Assembly: GCA_027449965.1 (NCBI GenBank)
Contig: DAIDKP010000020.1
Span: 1-64,000 of the forward strand
Length of the DNA: 64,000 nucleotides
From: Acidobacteriaceae bacterium
Lineage (GTDB): Bacteria > Acidobacteriota > Terriglobia > Terriglobales > Acidobacteriaceae
Reading direction: 5' to 3'
Part shown: positions 25,666 to 35,113 of the stretch, in pieces
How positions within the stretch are numbered: position 1 is the first letter of the stretch
Layout of the letters: each line of letters opens with the position of its first letter
The notes under the pieces: model-generated
Database searches by the model: none
What the model saw: the letters and a program-made list of their open reading frames with translations, nothing else
Told to the model about the DNA's origin: nothing
Translations under genes and position numbers: made by a program

Positions 25666-26610
25666 TCAGGCAGTTACGGCTTCCGATGCCGTAACTTTGA
25701 CCGGTGTCAACCATCCGAACCGATCCGGCTTCAGTCCGTTGGCGATGCCGAAGAATTCGTCGGCGATCTGCTGGCTCACAGGCCCGATGTTTCCATCTCC
25801 GATCACAATGCGATCTATGGACCGGATGGGAGAAACTTCCGCGGCTGTGCCGGTGAAGAAGACCTCATCGGCGATATAGAGCATCTCACGCGGGATCGAC
25901 TGCTCCACAACAGGCAGGCCAAAGTGTCGAGCAATGGTTAGCACGGAGTCACGCGTGATACCGGAGAGCGCGGAGTTGGCCAGTGGAGGCGTGTAGAGCA
26001 CACCGCTGCGTACCGCAAAGACATTTTCTCCCGATCCCTCAGAGACCAGCCCATTCACGTCGAGAGCAATACCCTCGGCATATCCGTTGACATCGGCTTC
26101 CATGCGAATCAACTGCGAGTTCATGTAGTTTGCGCCTGCTTTGGCCAGAGCTGGCATCGTGTTCGGTGCCAGCCTGTTCCAACTGCTGATGCAGACATCC
26201 GCGCCACCGTGCTCGGCAGCAACATATTTTCCCCAGGGGAAGTTTGCGATAAATATATCCACCGGGCATTTGGAAGGATTGATGCCAATTTCGCCGTAGC
26301 CACGCATGGCAATCGGTCGAATGTAGCAAGGAGCTACGCCATTGGCCTCCACCGTCTCGACGACGGCTGCGCATAGTTCGTCCAGCGAATAGGGCAGAGT
26401 CATGCGATAGATTTTGGCCGAATCAATAAGCCGCTGCATGTGCTCGGGAAGGCGGAAGATGGCAGCTCCGGACGGCTGTCCGTAGCACCGTATCCCCTCG
26501 AAAACGCTCGACCCGTAGTGAATCACGTGGCTCATCACGTGGATATTTGCCTGTTCCCAGGGAATCAGGCTGCCGTTGCGCCAGATATTCTCAGTTGGCT
26601 GTATGGGCAT
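25666..26610 (-). CDS. ilvE: Branched-chain amino acid aminotransferase
   Basis: PLP enzyme of fold type IV that transaminates Leu, Ile and Val with 2-oxoglutarate. The 314 residues include HYGSSVFEGIRCY near the start, RGYGEIG, the PLP lysine in LAKAGANYMNSQL, the EGIALDVNG and SEGSGENVF signature and the FFTGTAAEVSPI phosphate-binding end, resembling enteric IlvE. AGGAG precedes the ATG. It is divergent from the PfkB gene. Confidence 0.95.
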   Translation of the reverse strand: MPIQPTENIWRNGSLIPWEQANIHVMSHVIHYGSSVFEGIRCYGQPSGAAIFRLPEHMQRLIDSAKIYRMTLPYSLDELCAAVVETVEANGVAPCYIRPIAMRGYGEIGINPSKCPVDIFIANFPWGKYVAAEHGGADVCISSWNRLAPNTMPALAKAGANYMNSQLIRMEADVNGYAEGIALDVNGLVSEGSGENVFAVRSGVLYTPPLANSALSGITRDSVLTIARHFGLPVVEQSIPREMLYIADEVFFTGTAAEVSPIRSIDRIVIGDGNIGPVSQQIADEFFGIANGLKPDRFGWLTPVKVTASEAVTA

Positions 26611-26754
26611 AATGTGTGCTCCTGGTACATCCTCGTTTCCGAATCAGTACGGCTTAGGGTATCGCGAACCGGGAGCCCTTGTCACGGATGCACGACCGGC
26701 CAAGGTGCGAATGGATTGCGCAGAACTTCCGTGCGAGAAGCTGCTGCCGCGTCT

Positions 26755-26760
26755 TACAAT
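26755..26760 (+). promoter_or_regulatory. Possible -10 element (TACAAT) of the PfkB gene
   Basis: TACAATCAG lies 68 bases before the preferred TTG start, leaving a leader of about 60 bases. No matching -35 is evident. Confidence 0.35.
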
Positions 26761-26828
26761 CAGATCTTGACGATTCCAGCACGGGTGCAGCCATTCTTAT
26801 GGTCAGGTCTCGTCACAAGGAGTTCAGT

Positions 26829-27740
26829 TTGCGTCGGATATTAGGCATCGGAGAATTACTTTGGGACGTGCTTCCATCCGGGCAGCAGTTGGGAGGTGCG
26901 CCCGCCAATTACAGTGTGATGTCCGGTCGATTGGGCAATCATGCGACCATCCTGAGCCGCATCGGACGGGATGATCTGGCGCAACAAACGCTCGGCATTC
27001 TGCGCGGTTATCCCGTGGACGTGAGCCTGCTGCAAAGAGACGCACAGCATGAGACCGGGCGCGTCACCGTGGAGCTGACAGACGGGCAACCAAGTTACGT
27101 GATTCATGCTCCCGCAGCCTGGGATTTTATGGAGGAGACAGCAGCCTGGATGGAAGCTGTTCAACAGGCAGACGCACTCTGTTTCGGAAGTCTGGGGCAA
27201 CGCCATGCCGTATCGCGTCAGACAATTAATTCACTCGTGCAATCCGCGCCAGCCCGGTGTGAACGAATCTTCGATGTCAACCTGCGCGACCCTTATTTTT
27301 CTGCAGAGATTTTGCGCACTTCCATCGAGCTTGCCAGCGTGGTCAAGATGAATGATCTGGAAGTTCCGCGCGTTCTTGGTCTGATCGGGCTGGTCGTGCA
27401 AAACTCAGCCGATGCCCTGCGTGCGGGGTCTGAGGCGATGCTGGAGCACTTCCCCGGCTTGCGTTTGGTGGCTGTAACGTGCGGTGGTGAAGGCAGCCTG
27501 CTGGTCAGCCGCAATGACTGGCATCGCCACCCGGGAGTGCCGACGCAGGTGGCAGACACCATTGGCGCAGGCGACGCCTTTACCGCAGCCATGACGCACT
27601 ATTTGCTCCAGGCGGCGCCGTTGAAGACATTGAATGAGGCGGGCAACCGATGGGGTAGCTACATCGCCTCGCAGGCTGGTGCCATGCCCGCGATCAGCCA
27701 GGAGACAATTGCTCGATTGAGCAGCGAGATTGAAGGTTGA
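26829..27740 (+). CDS. PfkB family carbohydrate kinase (fructokinase-like)
   Basis: A cytoplasmic sugar kinase, most like bacterial fructokinases; the sugar is not proven. From the TTG at 26829 it has 303 residues and begins with the family-typical MRRILGIGELLWDVLP. GGAPANYSV and ILSRIGRDD bind sugar, and DTIGAGDAFTAA gives the anion hole and catalytic Asp. AAGGAG lies 6 bases before this TTG, whereas in-frame ATGs at 26799 and 26679 lack such a site. It is divergent from ilvE and converges with the aldo/keto reductase gene. Confidence 0.88.
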   Translation: MRRILGIGELLWDVLPSGQQLGGAPANYSVMSGRLGNHATILSRIGRDDLAQQTLGILRGYPVDVSLLQRDAQHETGRVTVELTDGQPSYVIHAPAAWDFMEETAAWMEAVQQADALCFGSLGQRHAVSRQTINSLVQSAPARCERIFDVNLRDPYFSAEILRTSIELASVVKMNDLEVPRVLGLIGLVVQNSADALRAGSEAMLEHFPGLRLVAVTCGGEGSLLVSRNDWHRHPGVPTQVADTIGAGDAFTAAMTHYLLQAAPLKTLNEAGNRWGSYIASQAGAMPAISQETIARLSSEIEG

Positions 27741-27799
27741 GGCTCTGGATCTGACTCCAGGTCATTGTGGCCGACGTCTGGTCGCCATCGCGGCAGATT

Positions 27800-28786
27800 T
27801 CAGCGGTTCACCATTCGCATGGTTGCCTCGGGATAGCGTTGTCCCTGTGCCGCATCACGACCCAGTACGCGATCCACCTCTGCCAATTCCTCCGCGCTGC
27901 ATGGAATCTCCAAAGCGCCCAGATTTTGCTCCAGATAGGGAATTCTCTTGGTGCCTGGAATGGGAAAGATATCGTTCCCCTGAGCCAGCAGCCATGCCAA
28001 AGCGAACTGGGATGCGGTACAGCCTTTCTTTGCGGCCAGAGCCTCGATGAAGGCAACCAGCCTGAGATTGGCAGCAAAGTTTTCACCCTGAAATCGCGGG
28101 TGATTCCGTCGCGTGTCCGTGGAGTCCAGGTCTTCCGGCTTGCGGAAACGTCCGGTCAAAAATCCTCGTCCCAGCGGGCTGTAAGCAACAAAAGCGATTC
28201 CAAGCTCCCGGACGAGTGGAAGAATCTCCGGCTCTGGATCGCGTGTCCACAAAGAATATTCCGTTTGCAGCGCTGCAATGGGATGGGTGGCATGAGCGCG
28301 ACGTAGCGTCTGTGGGGCAGCTTCTGACAGACCCAGATACCGAACCTTCCCGGCCTCAACCAACTCCGCCATCGCACCAACGGTTTCTTCAATCGGAGTT
28401 TCCGGGTCTACTCGATGCTGATAGTACAGATCAATCGTCTCCACGCCCAGACGCCGGAGACTGGCCTCGCATGCTTGCCGGACATAATCCGGCCTTCCGC
28501 TCACGCCCATCGGCGCTCCGGTCTCCGAGCGTCGAATGCCAAATTTCGTTGCCAGAAACACCTGTTCGCGACGCCCTCGAATCGCTCGTCCAACCAGCTC
28601 TTCATTGCGTCCCAGACCATACATATCCGCAGTGTCCAGAAAGGTTCCGCCCAGATCGAGAGAGCGATGAATGACGGAAATCGCCTCCTTTTCATCGCCG
28701 GGCACATAGAAGTCAGACATGCCCATACACCCCAGTCCGATACGAGCAACAGCTTCTCCGGTTTGAGCGAAATCAGCAAATTTCAT
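27800..28786 (-). CDS. Aldo/keto reductase
   Basis: NADPH-dependent reductase of a carbonyl substrate, TIM barrel of about 328 residues. It shows [11 protein letters not shown] at the start, [18 protein letters not shown] with the catalytic Asp and Tyr, the Lys in FLATKFGI, the His in DLYYQHRVD and a C-terminal NADP site ([14 protein letters not shown]). It resembles the AKR13 (YakC-like) group; the substrate is unknown. AGGAG lies 8 bases before the ATG at 28786; a second ATG two codons upstream is possible. It is divergent from the GntR-type regulator, which may control it. Confidence 0.92.
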   Translation of the reverse strand: MKFADFAQTGEAVARIGLGCMGMSDFYVPGDEKEAISVIHRSLDLGGTFLDTADMYGLGRNEELVGRAIRGRREQVFLATKFGIRRSETGAPMGVSGRPDYVRQACEASLRRLGVETIDLYYQHRVDPETPIEETVGAMAELVEAGKVRYLGLSEAAPQTLRRAHATHPIAALQTEYSLWTRDPEPEILPLVRELGIAFVAYSPLGRGFLTGRFRKPEDLDSTDTRRNHPRFQGENFAANLRLVAFIEALAAKKGCTASQFALAWLLAQGNDIFPIPGTKRIPYLEQNLGALEIPCSAEELAEVDRVLGRDAAQGQRYPEATMRMVNR

Positions 28787-28893
28787 GGGCATTTCTCCTT
28801 CACCAGTCAGTCTAACCTGCGATGCGACCTGTACGAAACCGCTCGACAACGGATACGCGGCCCAGAAATGCATTGACAAAATAGAAGACATTC

Positions 28894-30159
28894 ATGGAGC
28901 ATTTGAAAAGGGAAGTAACTCCATCGGATCCGTCGGAAAGAAGAGCGTGTATGGGAAGCCGTCAGAAGGATGTTCTGGAAATATATAGTCAGCATGCAGT
29001 TGGAAAGGCTGCTCCCAAGCATCAATTGATCTTTGATTCCTTGCACAGTCGCATCCTCAATGGCACCTTCAAACCCGGAGACAGGCTCCCGAGTGAAGCC
29101 GAACTCGGCAAGACATTTGACGCATCCAGAATCACGGTGGCCAAAGCGGTTCTTGAGCTGCAGCGAATGAATCTGGTGACGCGCCGGCCCGGTGCGGGAA
29201 CCCACGTTACGCGCAAACCGCAGGCGGCGGGCTATACGCTCGGTCTTCTGATTCCAGAGTTGGGCAGGACAGAGATATTCGATCCGATTTGTCACGGCAT
29301 GATGCGTTCGCCGTTTGCGCGTCCGGACTCACTTCTCTGGCCCAGTGTTTCGCGCGCGGGTGGTGTCTCCAGCTCGTCGGCAGTGTCCAGCGACAAAGAA
29401 GCCATTGAACAAGCCGAGCACATGGCGCAGCACTTTATCTCTCAGCAGGTTGCGGGCGTATTTTTTGCTCCATTGGAACTGGTCGCGGGCATGGATGCAG
29501 CCAATCGTCGCATCATGCGGATGCTCGAGCGTTCCCGAATGCCTGTCGTGCTTCTCGATCGGTGTTACCTGCCGTATCCGGAGCGCTCCGAGAATGATCT
29601 GGTTGGCATTGATAATCGTCGTACCGGATTTCAAATTACCCAGCGGCTGATTCGCAGTGGAGTCAGGCGGATACTATTCTTTGCCGAGCCTAACTCCGCT
29701 CCGACGGTCGCGGCACGCATCTCAGGATGCATGGAAGCCTCTCGGGAAGTTTCGGATGCTGTGACGGAGGTTCGCACGGCGCATGCGCTGGATATGTCAG
29801 CAGTGCGAAAGATTCTGGAACAGGTGCGTCCCGATGGCATTGTCTGCGCCAACGATGTGACGGCAGCGCGGTTGATGCAGACGGTGCTTGCCTTGGGTCG
29901 GCGGATTCCTGAGGAGATTCAGATGGTGGGCATCGACGATGTACGCTATGCAAGTCTGTTGCCCGTTCCGCTCACCACCATGCACCAGGACTGCAACGCC
30001 ATTGGAGTGATCGCCATGGCGACGATGCTGGAGCGTCTGGAGCATCCAGACCTGCCGGTGCGAGAGATTCTCTTGTCGACGCGGTTGGTCGAGCGCAACT
30101 CCTGCCAGCCAATGATCTCCCGCGAATCAGCTTCGGCAACGGGAAGCACGGAACAGTAA
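28894..30159 (+). CDS. GntR-type HTH regulator with LacI-like ligand domain
   Basis: A transcription factor of up to 421 residues. The winged-helix GntR domain (about 42-108) reads KHQLIFDSLHSRIL, PGDRLPSEAELGKTF and SRITVAKAVLEL. It is followed by a periplasmic-binding-protein-like sensor domain (about 113-400) as in LacI and AraR. Such hybrids normally sense sugars. The ATG at 28951, with GAAGAG nearby, would remove 19 poorly conserved residues and may be the true start. TTGACA at 28873 could be a -35, but I see no -10. Likely targets are the divergent reductase or nearby sugar genes (inference). Confidence 0.88.
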   Translation: MEHLKREVTPSDPSERRACMGSRQKDVLEIYSQHAVGKAAPKHQLIFDSLHSRILNGTFKPGDRLPSEAELGKTFDASRITVAKAVLELQRMNLVTRRPGAGTHVTRKPQAAGYTLGLLIPELGRTEIFDPICHGMMRSPFARPDSLLWPSVSRAGGVSSSSAVSSDKEAIEQAEHMAQHFISQQVAGVFFAPLELVAGMDAANRRIMRMLERSRMPVVLLDRCYLPYPERSENDLVGIDNRRTGFQITQRLIRSGVRRILFFAEPNSAPTVAARISGCMEASREVSDAVTEVRTAHALDMSAVRKILEQVRPDGIVCANDVTAARLMQTVLALGRRIPEEIQMVGIDDVRYASLLPVPLTTMHQDCNAIGVIAMATMLERLEHPDLPVREILLSTRLVERNSCQPMISRESASATGSTEQ

Positions 30160-30218
30160 GCAACCAGGAGCAAAGAGACCAGGCACGCAGACCAACCCCA
30201 AGGCTACGCGCTTCAGAG

Positions 30219-30587
30219 TCAGTTGTGAGACTTTGACCCAGGATGGCTCCGCAGCCACGTCACCAGCTCGCTCACCTCATCGCGGGTGAGGGAATCGCCA
30301 AAGGCAGGCATCTTCTGGCCGCCGTTGTTGATCTGTTTTGCCAGTCGGGAACCGCGCCAATGCCACCATCCCAAATGCGTCAACGACGGACCTTTCGCCG
30401 TGCCGGTAGCTGTCTTCCCGTGGCAATAGCCACACCCTTTTGTCTGGTAGAGCGCTGCTCCGACTTCGATTTTCTGCGCTCTGGTCATGGCACGGGCGGT
30501 CATGGCGTGGACTGGCAATGAAGCCAATGCAACAAACATTCCGCAGAGGAGCATGAACTGAGTAGTCGAAGACTTCAAAGTCATCAT
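30219..30587 (-). CDS. Small exported monohaem cytochrome c
   Basis: A 122-residue protein with a signal peptide (hydrophobic run about 10-27, cleavage near VHA-MT) and one class I cytochrome c domain. Haem attaches at CGYCH (52-56), and Met93 in GQKMPAF is the likely sixth ligand. It lies 24 bases downstream of the pentahaem cytochrome gene and is probably co-transcribed, so it may carry electrons to or from it. Confidence 0.88.
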   Translation of the reverse strand: MMTLKSSTTQFMLLCGMFVALASLPVHAMTARAMTRAQKIEVGAALYQTKGCGYCHGKTATGTAKGPSLTHLGWWHWRGSRLAKQINNGGQKMPAFGDSLTRDEVSELVTWLRSHPGSKSHN

Positions 30588-30611
30588 CTGATTCAGTGTA
30601 GCGAACGTGGC

Positions 30612-33065
30612 CTACAACCCGCCGCCGGTGATGTTGGCAGAAGCAGTGCGACCCGCTCTTGGTGGTGTTGCCACGGTCAGATCGTGCACATGCCAGGCGA
30701 CACTTTCACTGGCGATCTCCGGATGTTTGCGTAGGAACTCCAGTGCATAAACCGATGCCGTGGGGTCTGTTTTTTCTGCGGTGAATCGGGAGGCTTCGTA
30801 GCTGGCTTTGCTGTGCTGGTGGAGTCGGCGATAGAGAATGGCCAGGTTGTAGTGGGCCGACAAATCATCCGGATCTACGGTTTGCAGCTTCTGGTAGTAC
30901 TCTTCCGCTTTCTGATACTCGTGTTTCTGATAGTAGCTGAAACCCAGATCGCGAAGTGCATTGCGGGATCGCGGAAACCGTGTCAGGACCAGGTTGAGAT
31001 CGTCGATCGCCTGACTCACCTGCCCTGCGTTTCGCTCTACCAGTGCACGATAGTAAAGCGCGCGGGAATCCCCCGGCATCAGCGCCAGCGCTTTCGCCAG
31101 ATTGGGACGTGCATCATCGTACTTCTCCCAAAGAATCTCCACCACCGCCATATTCGTATACGCATCACCGTAATTTGGCCGCAGCGCCGCTACCCGTTCA
31201 AAGGCATGGACAGAAGCTGCATACTGCTGCGCATCCAGCAGCGCGATTCCATAGTTGTTCCAGCGCATCCACTCCGGATTTTCATCAGCCTGCGGCGGGA
31301 CAGGAGCGTTCTTTCCAACGGCAAGCGTGCGAGTCTCTGAAGCCATATCGATCACCGGTTCCGGATAGTGCTTCTTGTTCATCGCAAAATCAATGAAGTG
31401 CTGATTGAAACGGCGATACCGGACAGTGGCAGTGATCTGGATCGGACCCTGCACATCGCCGGGCAGATGGAAGCGGTATCGCACAAGCTGGCTGCGGCCC
31501 GACTGGATCGTGTTGTTGTAAGCCAGCACGCGATTGTGCCAGATCTGATGGAGGTCGTTGAACTGCCCCTGCTTATTGATAATCCGATTGGTGAACGAGT
31601 GCGCCGATGTGTCCAGGTTGCCGTCGGGTTGCAGATATCCGCTCTCAGCAAGCGTTTTTCCGGAGCCATCCTTGACGGTAAAGTTCACCCATCCCTCGTA
31701 AAAATCCCTTTGCTCCGGCACAAAGGAATGTCCGATGCCCTTGTTCTGAATGACCACGTCGGCCACCAGAGTTTGCCCGCCCGTAATGGAAAAGCTGGTC
31801 AATCCAAGTGGCGCAACCACCACCGAATCGTCTTTTGTCGCCTCAACATTCTCAATCTCAAGCGCAAAAATATCGACATTGAAGACGCCCGTGCGCAGGA
31901 ATGCAGCCACCTTTTCTGCTTGCTCAGAGTACTTGTAGTACTGCGGGATCAGCGTATTACCGCCAACCCAGCGATGGCTCGCCAACATGCCCTGAGTGCC
32001 GCCGTAATCAGAAGCGCCGGCAGGCAGTGGTTCACTTTTCATGTGGCAGGTTTGACATGTCGAGACAGTATCTTTGCGATAAAACGGTAGCGGGGATTCT
32101 TTGGCAAAGCTTGTATTTTGCCATTCGTCATACACAGTGAAAGCACGCAGCCATTTGTAGTCGTCCAGCGCCTTGGGGATTGCAGCTTTATGGCAGGCAG
32201 CACAGAACTCCGAGGTATGTAGCATCGGCCGCATCACCGCCTGACTATGCCGGTCCAGGTGTGCCAGAATCTCGCTGTCCGGAACTGGCGTGGTGATGGG
32301 CTGTCCGTGCTCGTCCACCAGCACGGCGGGAATGCCCATGACCCAGCTTCCAGTGCCCATGGTTGTGGTGGATGTCATCGCGTGACAGGTCATGCAGGTA
32401 ATGCCTTCGTTGGCAAACGGACGCTTGCGCGGCATTCCCTGTGAGAGATCGCCGGAGAGCAGCGCGACGGGATTATGGCAGCCCTCGCAATGCCGTGAAT
32501 ACTGTACTCCCTTTTCGTCAATCAGCATATTCACGTTGCGCAGATACCAGGGAGCGCGAAAACTGTTTGCATGCGCCGATTGACGCCACTGGTGATAGCT
32601 CTCCTTATGGCAATGGCCGCAGTATTCCGCCGTGAGAAAACTCTTCGGGCTATAGAACTGCCCATTGATGCTGGTCGCGTTCGAGGGCAGGAACGGATGA
32701 TCTTTTCCGAATGCATAGTTATAGCGACTGGTGATCTGCTGGTCATATTGCGTCGGCGGAACAACGGTCCAGGGAGCCACTGCAGGCTGGCCCGGCGCGT
32801 AGGAAGAACTGCCAAAGACGCCCTGCTCTTCGGTGTCCGGTGCGTTCGCGTCCGTTGCATTCTGCTGTGCTGGATTCTGCGTGGGACTCTGGGTCGTAGC
32901 GGCGGCTCTTTGTGACTTCTGGCTCGGCTTGGATGCCGCGCGAGTCGTGCTCGCACCTGGGACCGCCATCATCGCCGCCAGGATCAACAACGCCAGCGGT
33001 GAAGCCGCCGAGCAACGTATCCATGGGCAAGGGAACTGACTTGCAAATCGATGCGCAGAAAACAT
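30612..33065 (-). CDS. Exported pentahaem cytochrome c fused to TPR repeats
   Basis: An 817-residue predicted periplasmic protein. After a hydrophobic export segment (about 22-36) and a low-complexity Ala/Gln/Pro/Thr linker come five CxxCH haem sites: CGHCH (149), CEGCH (193), CMTCH (224), CAACH (288) and CQTCH (337), in the manner of cytochrome c554-like proteins. A middle beta-rich region (about 420-590) follows, then TPRs (about 600-770; ALRPNYGDAYTNMAVV and DPDDLSAHYNLAILYR). It may be an electron carrier or a reductase of unknown substrate. GGAGG lies 11 bases before the ATG. It is divergent from nuoA. Confidence 0.88.
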   Translation of the reverse strand: MFSAHRFASQFPCPWIRCSAASPLALLILAAMMAVPGASTTRAASKPSQKSQRAAATTQSPTQNPAQQNATDANAPDTEEQGVFGSSSYAPGQPAVAPWTVVPPTQYDQQITSRYNYAFGKDHPFLPSNATSINGQFYSPKSFLTAEYCGHCHKESYHQWRQSAHANSFRAPWYLRNVNMLIDEKGVQYSRHCEGCHNPVALLSGDLSQGMPRKRPFANEGITCMTCHAMTSTTTMGTGSWVMGIPAVLVDEHGQPITTPVPDSEILAHLDRHSQAVMRPMLHTSEFCAACHKAAIPKALDDYKWLRAFTVYDEWQNTSFAKESPLPFYRKDTVSTCQTCHMKSEPLPAGASDYGGTQGMLASHRWVGGNTLIPQYYKYSEQAEKVAAFLRTGVFNVDIFALEIENVEATKDDSVVVAPLGLTSFSITGGQTLVADVVIQNKGIGHSFVPEQRDFYEGWVNFTVKDGSGKTLAESGYLQPDGNLDTSAHSFTNRIINKQGQFNDLHQIWHNRVLAYNNTIQSGRSQLVRYRFHLPGDVQGPIQITATVRYRRFNQHFIDFAMNKKHYPEPVIDMASETRTLAVGKNAPVPPQADENPEWMRWNNYGIALLDAQQYAASVHAFERVAALRPNYGDAYTNMAVVEILWEKYDDARPNLAKALALMPGDSRALYYRALVERNAGQVSQAIDDLNLVLTRFPRSRNALRDLGFSYYQKHEYQKAEEYYQKLQTVDPDDLSAHYNLAILYRRLHQHSKASYEASRFTAEKTDPTASVYALEFLRKHPEIASESVAWHVHDLTVATPPRAGRTASANITGGGL

Positions 33066-33413
33066 GGCCGACTGAACCTCCGGGGAAGAATCCGCGCGCG
33101 GGACGAGCGAGATCTGGAGATGATTACCAGCAAAGAGTAGCAGGAGTGCACCTGGCGCTGTCTTCCACCAAAGGTTGTAGACCGACAGGCATGATCGTCG
33201 CGCAGCAGAAGGGAAGACTTTTCGAGATGTGGGATGTTTAGAAGGATGACCCGATTTTGAGAGTAGCGCATCAATCGGTAGACCTTTTACGATGAGATGC
33301 GAAACGATGTGGTTGAAATGCGATTCCGCTCCCTTCGTGCCAGGACGGGCGAGTTGAAACTGGTAGGGTAAATGAGGCGGTCTTCCTTGACGCAGACTGC
33401 GACGGAATGAACG
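33066..33413. other. Gene-free divergent control region, cytochromes / nuo operon
   Basis: These 348 bases separate the pentahaem cytochrome gene (leftward) from nuoA (rightward) and must hold promoters for both. TTGAAA occurs at 33313 and 33354 and TTGACG at 33388, but none has a -10 box at proper spacing. I see no hairpin or repeat of note. Confidence 0.6.
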
Positions 33414-33779
33414 ATGGCTGTGTATGCTCCACTCCTGATCCTGTTCCTGGCCGCGCTTGGCTTTGCCATTGCACCGCTCGCGCTGGCGCGTCTGTGGGCA
33501 GCATGGGTTTCTCCGCCAAAGCCGAACGCGATCAAGAACGCAATCTACGAGTGCGGGCTTGAATCCAAAGGGGATGCCTGGGTCCAGTTTCGATCCGGTT
33601 ACTATCTCTACGCGATTATCTTTCTGGTTTTCGATGTCGAAGCGGTTTTCCTGTTGCCATTCGCTGTAGCTTTCACGGGGCTGGGCGTGGGAGCGTGCGT
33701 TGCAATGTTTGTCTTTGTGCTGTTGCTGGCCGAGGGGCTTGCCTGGGCATGGGCCAAGGGTATCCTGACCTGGGCCTAG
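33414..33779 (+). CDS. nuoA: Complex I subunit NuoA
   Basis: Membrane subunit of NADH:quinone oxidoreductase-type complex I, 121 residues with three helices. The conserved loop NAIYECGLESKGDAW, with the ubiquinone-channel Cys, and the helix 2 acidic run VFDVEAVFLLP are intact. It opens the twelve-gene nuo operon; nuoB follows after 36 bases. Confidence 0.95.
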   Translation: MAVYAPLLILFLAALGFAIAPLALARLWAAWVSPPKPNAIKNAIYECGLESKGDAWVQFRSGYYLYAIIFLVFDVEAVFLLPFAVAFTGLGVGACVAMFVFVLLLAEGLAWAWAKGILTWA

Positions 33780-33815
33780 CGGCTCCGCGTTGTTTCAGGC
33801 TTCAAGGAGTGTTGG

Positions 33816-34442
33816 ATGGCAGTTGAGCCAGATCTGAAAATCGAGCTTGGCAAGCAGGGCGTGTTCGTTACCACGCTCAACGAACTGTACAACTGGGGCC
33901 GTCGCAACTCCGTCTGGCCCATGCAGTTCGGTCTGGCCTGCTGTGCCATTGAAATGATCGCTACTACGATGGCGCGCTATGATCTGGCGCGATTCGGGGC
34001 AGAAGTCTTTCGCCCCTCGCCTCGTCAGGCGGATTTAATGATTATCTCGGGAACTGTGACCAAGAAGATGGCGCCTCAGGTAGTGCGTCTTTACAATCAG
34101 ATGGCTGAGCCGCGGTACGTCATTGCCATGGGGGCTTGTGCCATCTCCGGCGGCCCATTCAAGCAGGGCTATAACGTGCTCAAGGGCATTGATCGCTATA
34201 TTCCCGTCGATGTCCATATTCCGGGATGTCCGCCTCGACCGGAGGCTTTGATCCACGCCTTCATGACCTTGCAGAAAAAGATTGAAGCACAGCCGCTGAC
34301 CGGAGAGGCGCGTCCGCGCCATCTGAATGCGGAAGCGCAGGGCGAGTTTCCCGTCCCTGTGCCATCCGCGCATGACCTCAATCCGCCGGTGAATCGGCTG
34401 GTATGGCCGCTGCCTGCACCCAATCCGGGAGAATCAGCATGA
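33816..34442 (+). CDS. nuoB: Complex I subunit NuoB (N2 cluster)
   Basis: Peripheral-arm subunit that holds the terminal [4Fe-4S] cluster N2, the direct electron donor to quinone. The four Cys are in [16 protein letters not shown] and [11 protein letters not shown]. Length 208, with a C-terminal tail of about 40 residues beyond the core. AAGGAG lies 6 bases before the ATG. It overlaps nuoC by ATGA. Confidence 0.96.
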   Translation: MAVEPDLKIELGKQGVFVTTLNELYNWGRRNSVWPMQFGLACCAIEMIATTMARYDLARFGAEVFRPSPRQADLMIISGTVTKKMAPQVVRLYNQMAEPRYVIAMGACAISGGPFKQGYNVLKGIDRYIPVDVHIPGCPPRPEALIHAFMTLQKKIEAQPLTGEARPRHLNAEAQGEFPVPVPSAHDLNPPVNRLVWPLPAPNPGESA

Positions 34443-35113
34443 AGACCTCCGAACAGGTGCTTTCGGAGTTGCTGGCTGCAATGCCTGAGGTCAAGGTGTC
34501 GCTCCTTGTCAACCCCTCTGCGTCTGCGCAGCATTCCCTGCTGGTGGCATCCGAGGATGCTTTGCGCGTGGCGGCATATCTGCGCGACCAACTCGGTTAT
34601 GACTACTGCTCCAATGTGACAGGCGTCGACTGGCTGGACAAAGAGACAACGGAAAAGCGAAAGACCTCTCGAATCGTGTTGAAGCAGGTCGATGGCGTTG
34701 AGCAGAGTGTGGAAGAGACAGTCGAAGAGACGGTCAAGCGTGTTGACCCCGGCTACCTCGAAGCTGTCTATCACCTGTTTTCGATGAAGCACGGCCCAAC
34801 CGATCCTCATCCGCCGCTGGTGATCCGGATGCGAACCGGAAATCGCAGTGACGCCGTCGAGCTGCCCTCGCTCACGCCCGTCTGGCGCTCAGCGGAGTTT
34901 CAGGAGCGGGAGATATTCGATCTCTACGGGATCGTATTCCGCGGGCATCGCGATTTGCGCCGACTGCTCATGTGGGACGAGTTTGAAGATCATCCCATGC
35001 GCAGAGATTATGTGGACCCGGACGACTACGAATACGAGCCGACTCCCCACGACGACGTGCTCAAGCGAGCAGAGCAGCAGCGCTTGCAGGCTGCACAGGG
35101 CGGTGCACTATGA
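34439..35113 (+). CDS. nuoC: Complex I subunit NuoC
   Basis: The 30-kDa peripheral subunit that packs against NuoD near the quinone site, 224 residues. The family signature [20 protein letters not shown] is complete, followed by [11 protein letters not shown]. An acidic insertion around residues 70-105 (many Glu, including [12 protein letters not shown]) lies between the two halves of the fold. Start and stop overlap nuoB and nuoD by ATGA, so NuoC is separate from NuoD, unlike the fused form of E. coli. Confidence 0.95.
   Translation: MKTSEQVLSELLAAMPEVKVSLLVNPSASAQHSLLVASEDALRVAAYLRDQLGYDYCSNVTGVDWLDKETTEKRKTSRIVLKQVDGVEQSVEETVEETVKRVDPGYLEAVYHLFSMKHGPTDPHPPLVIRMRTGNRSDAVELPSLTPVWRSAEFQEREIFDLYGIVFRGHRDLRRLLMWDEFEDHPMRRDYVDPDDYEYEPTPHDDVLKRAEQQRLQAAQGGAL

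Noticed and set aside
24620-25714. 364-codon open frame antisense to the GH27 gene
   Set aside because: No domain or start signal, and it covers the terminator hairpin. The GH27 frame has clear catalytic motifs.
28873-28901. TTGACA as a -35 box for the GntR-type regulator
   Set aside because: No -10-like hexamer is found at 16-18 bases, and the spacing falls on the putative start codon.
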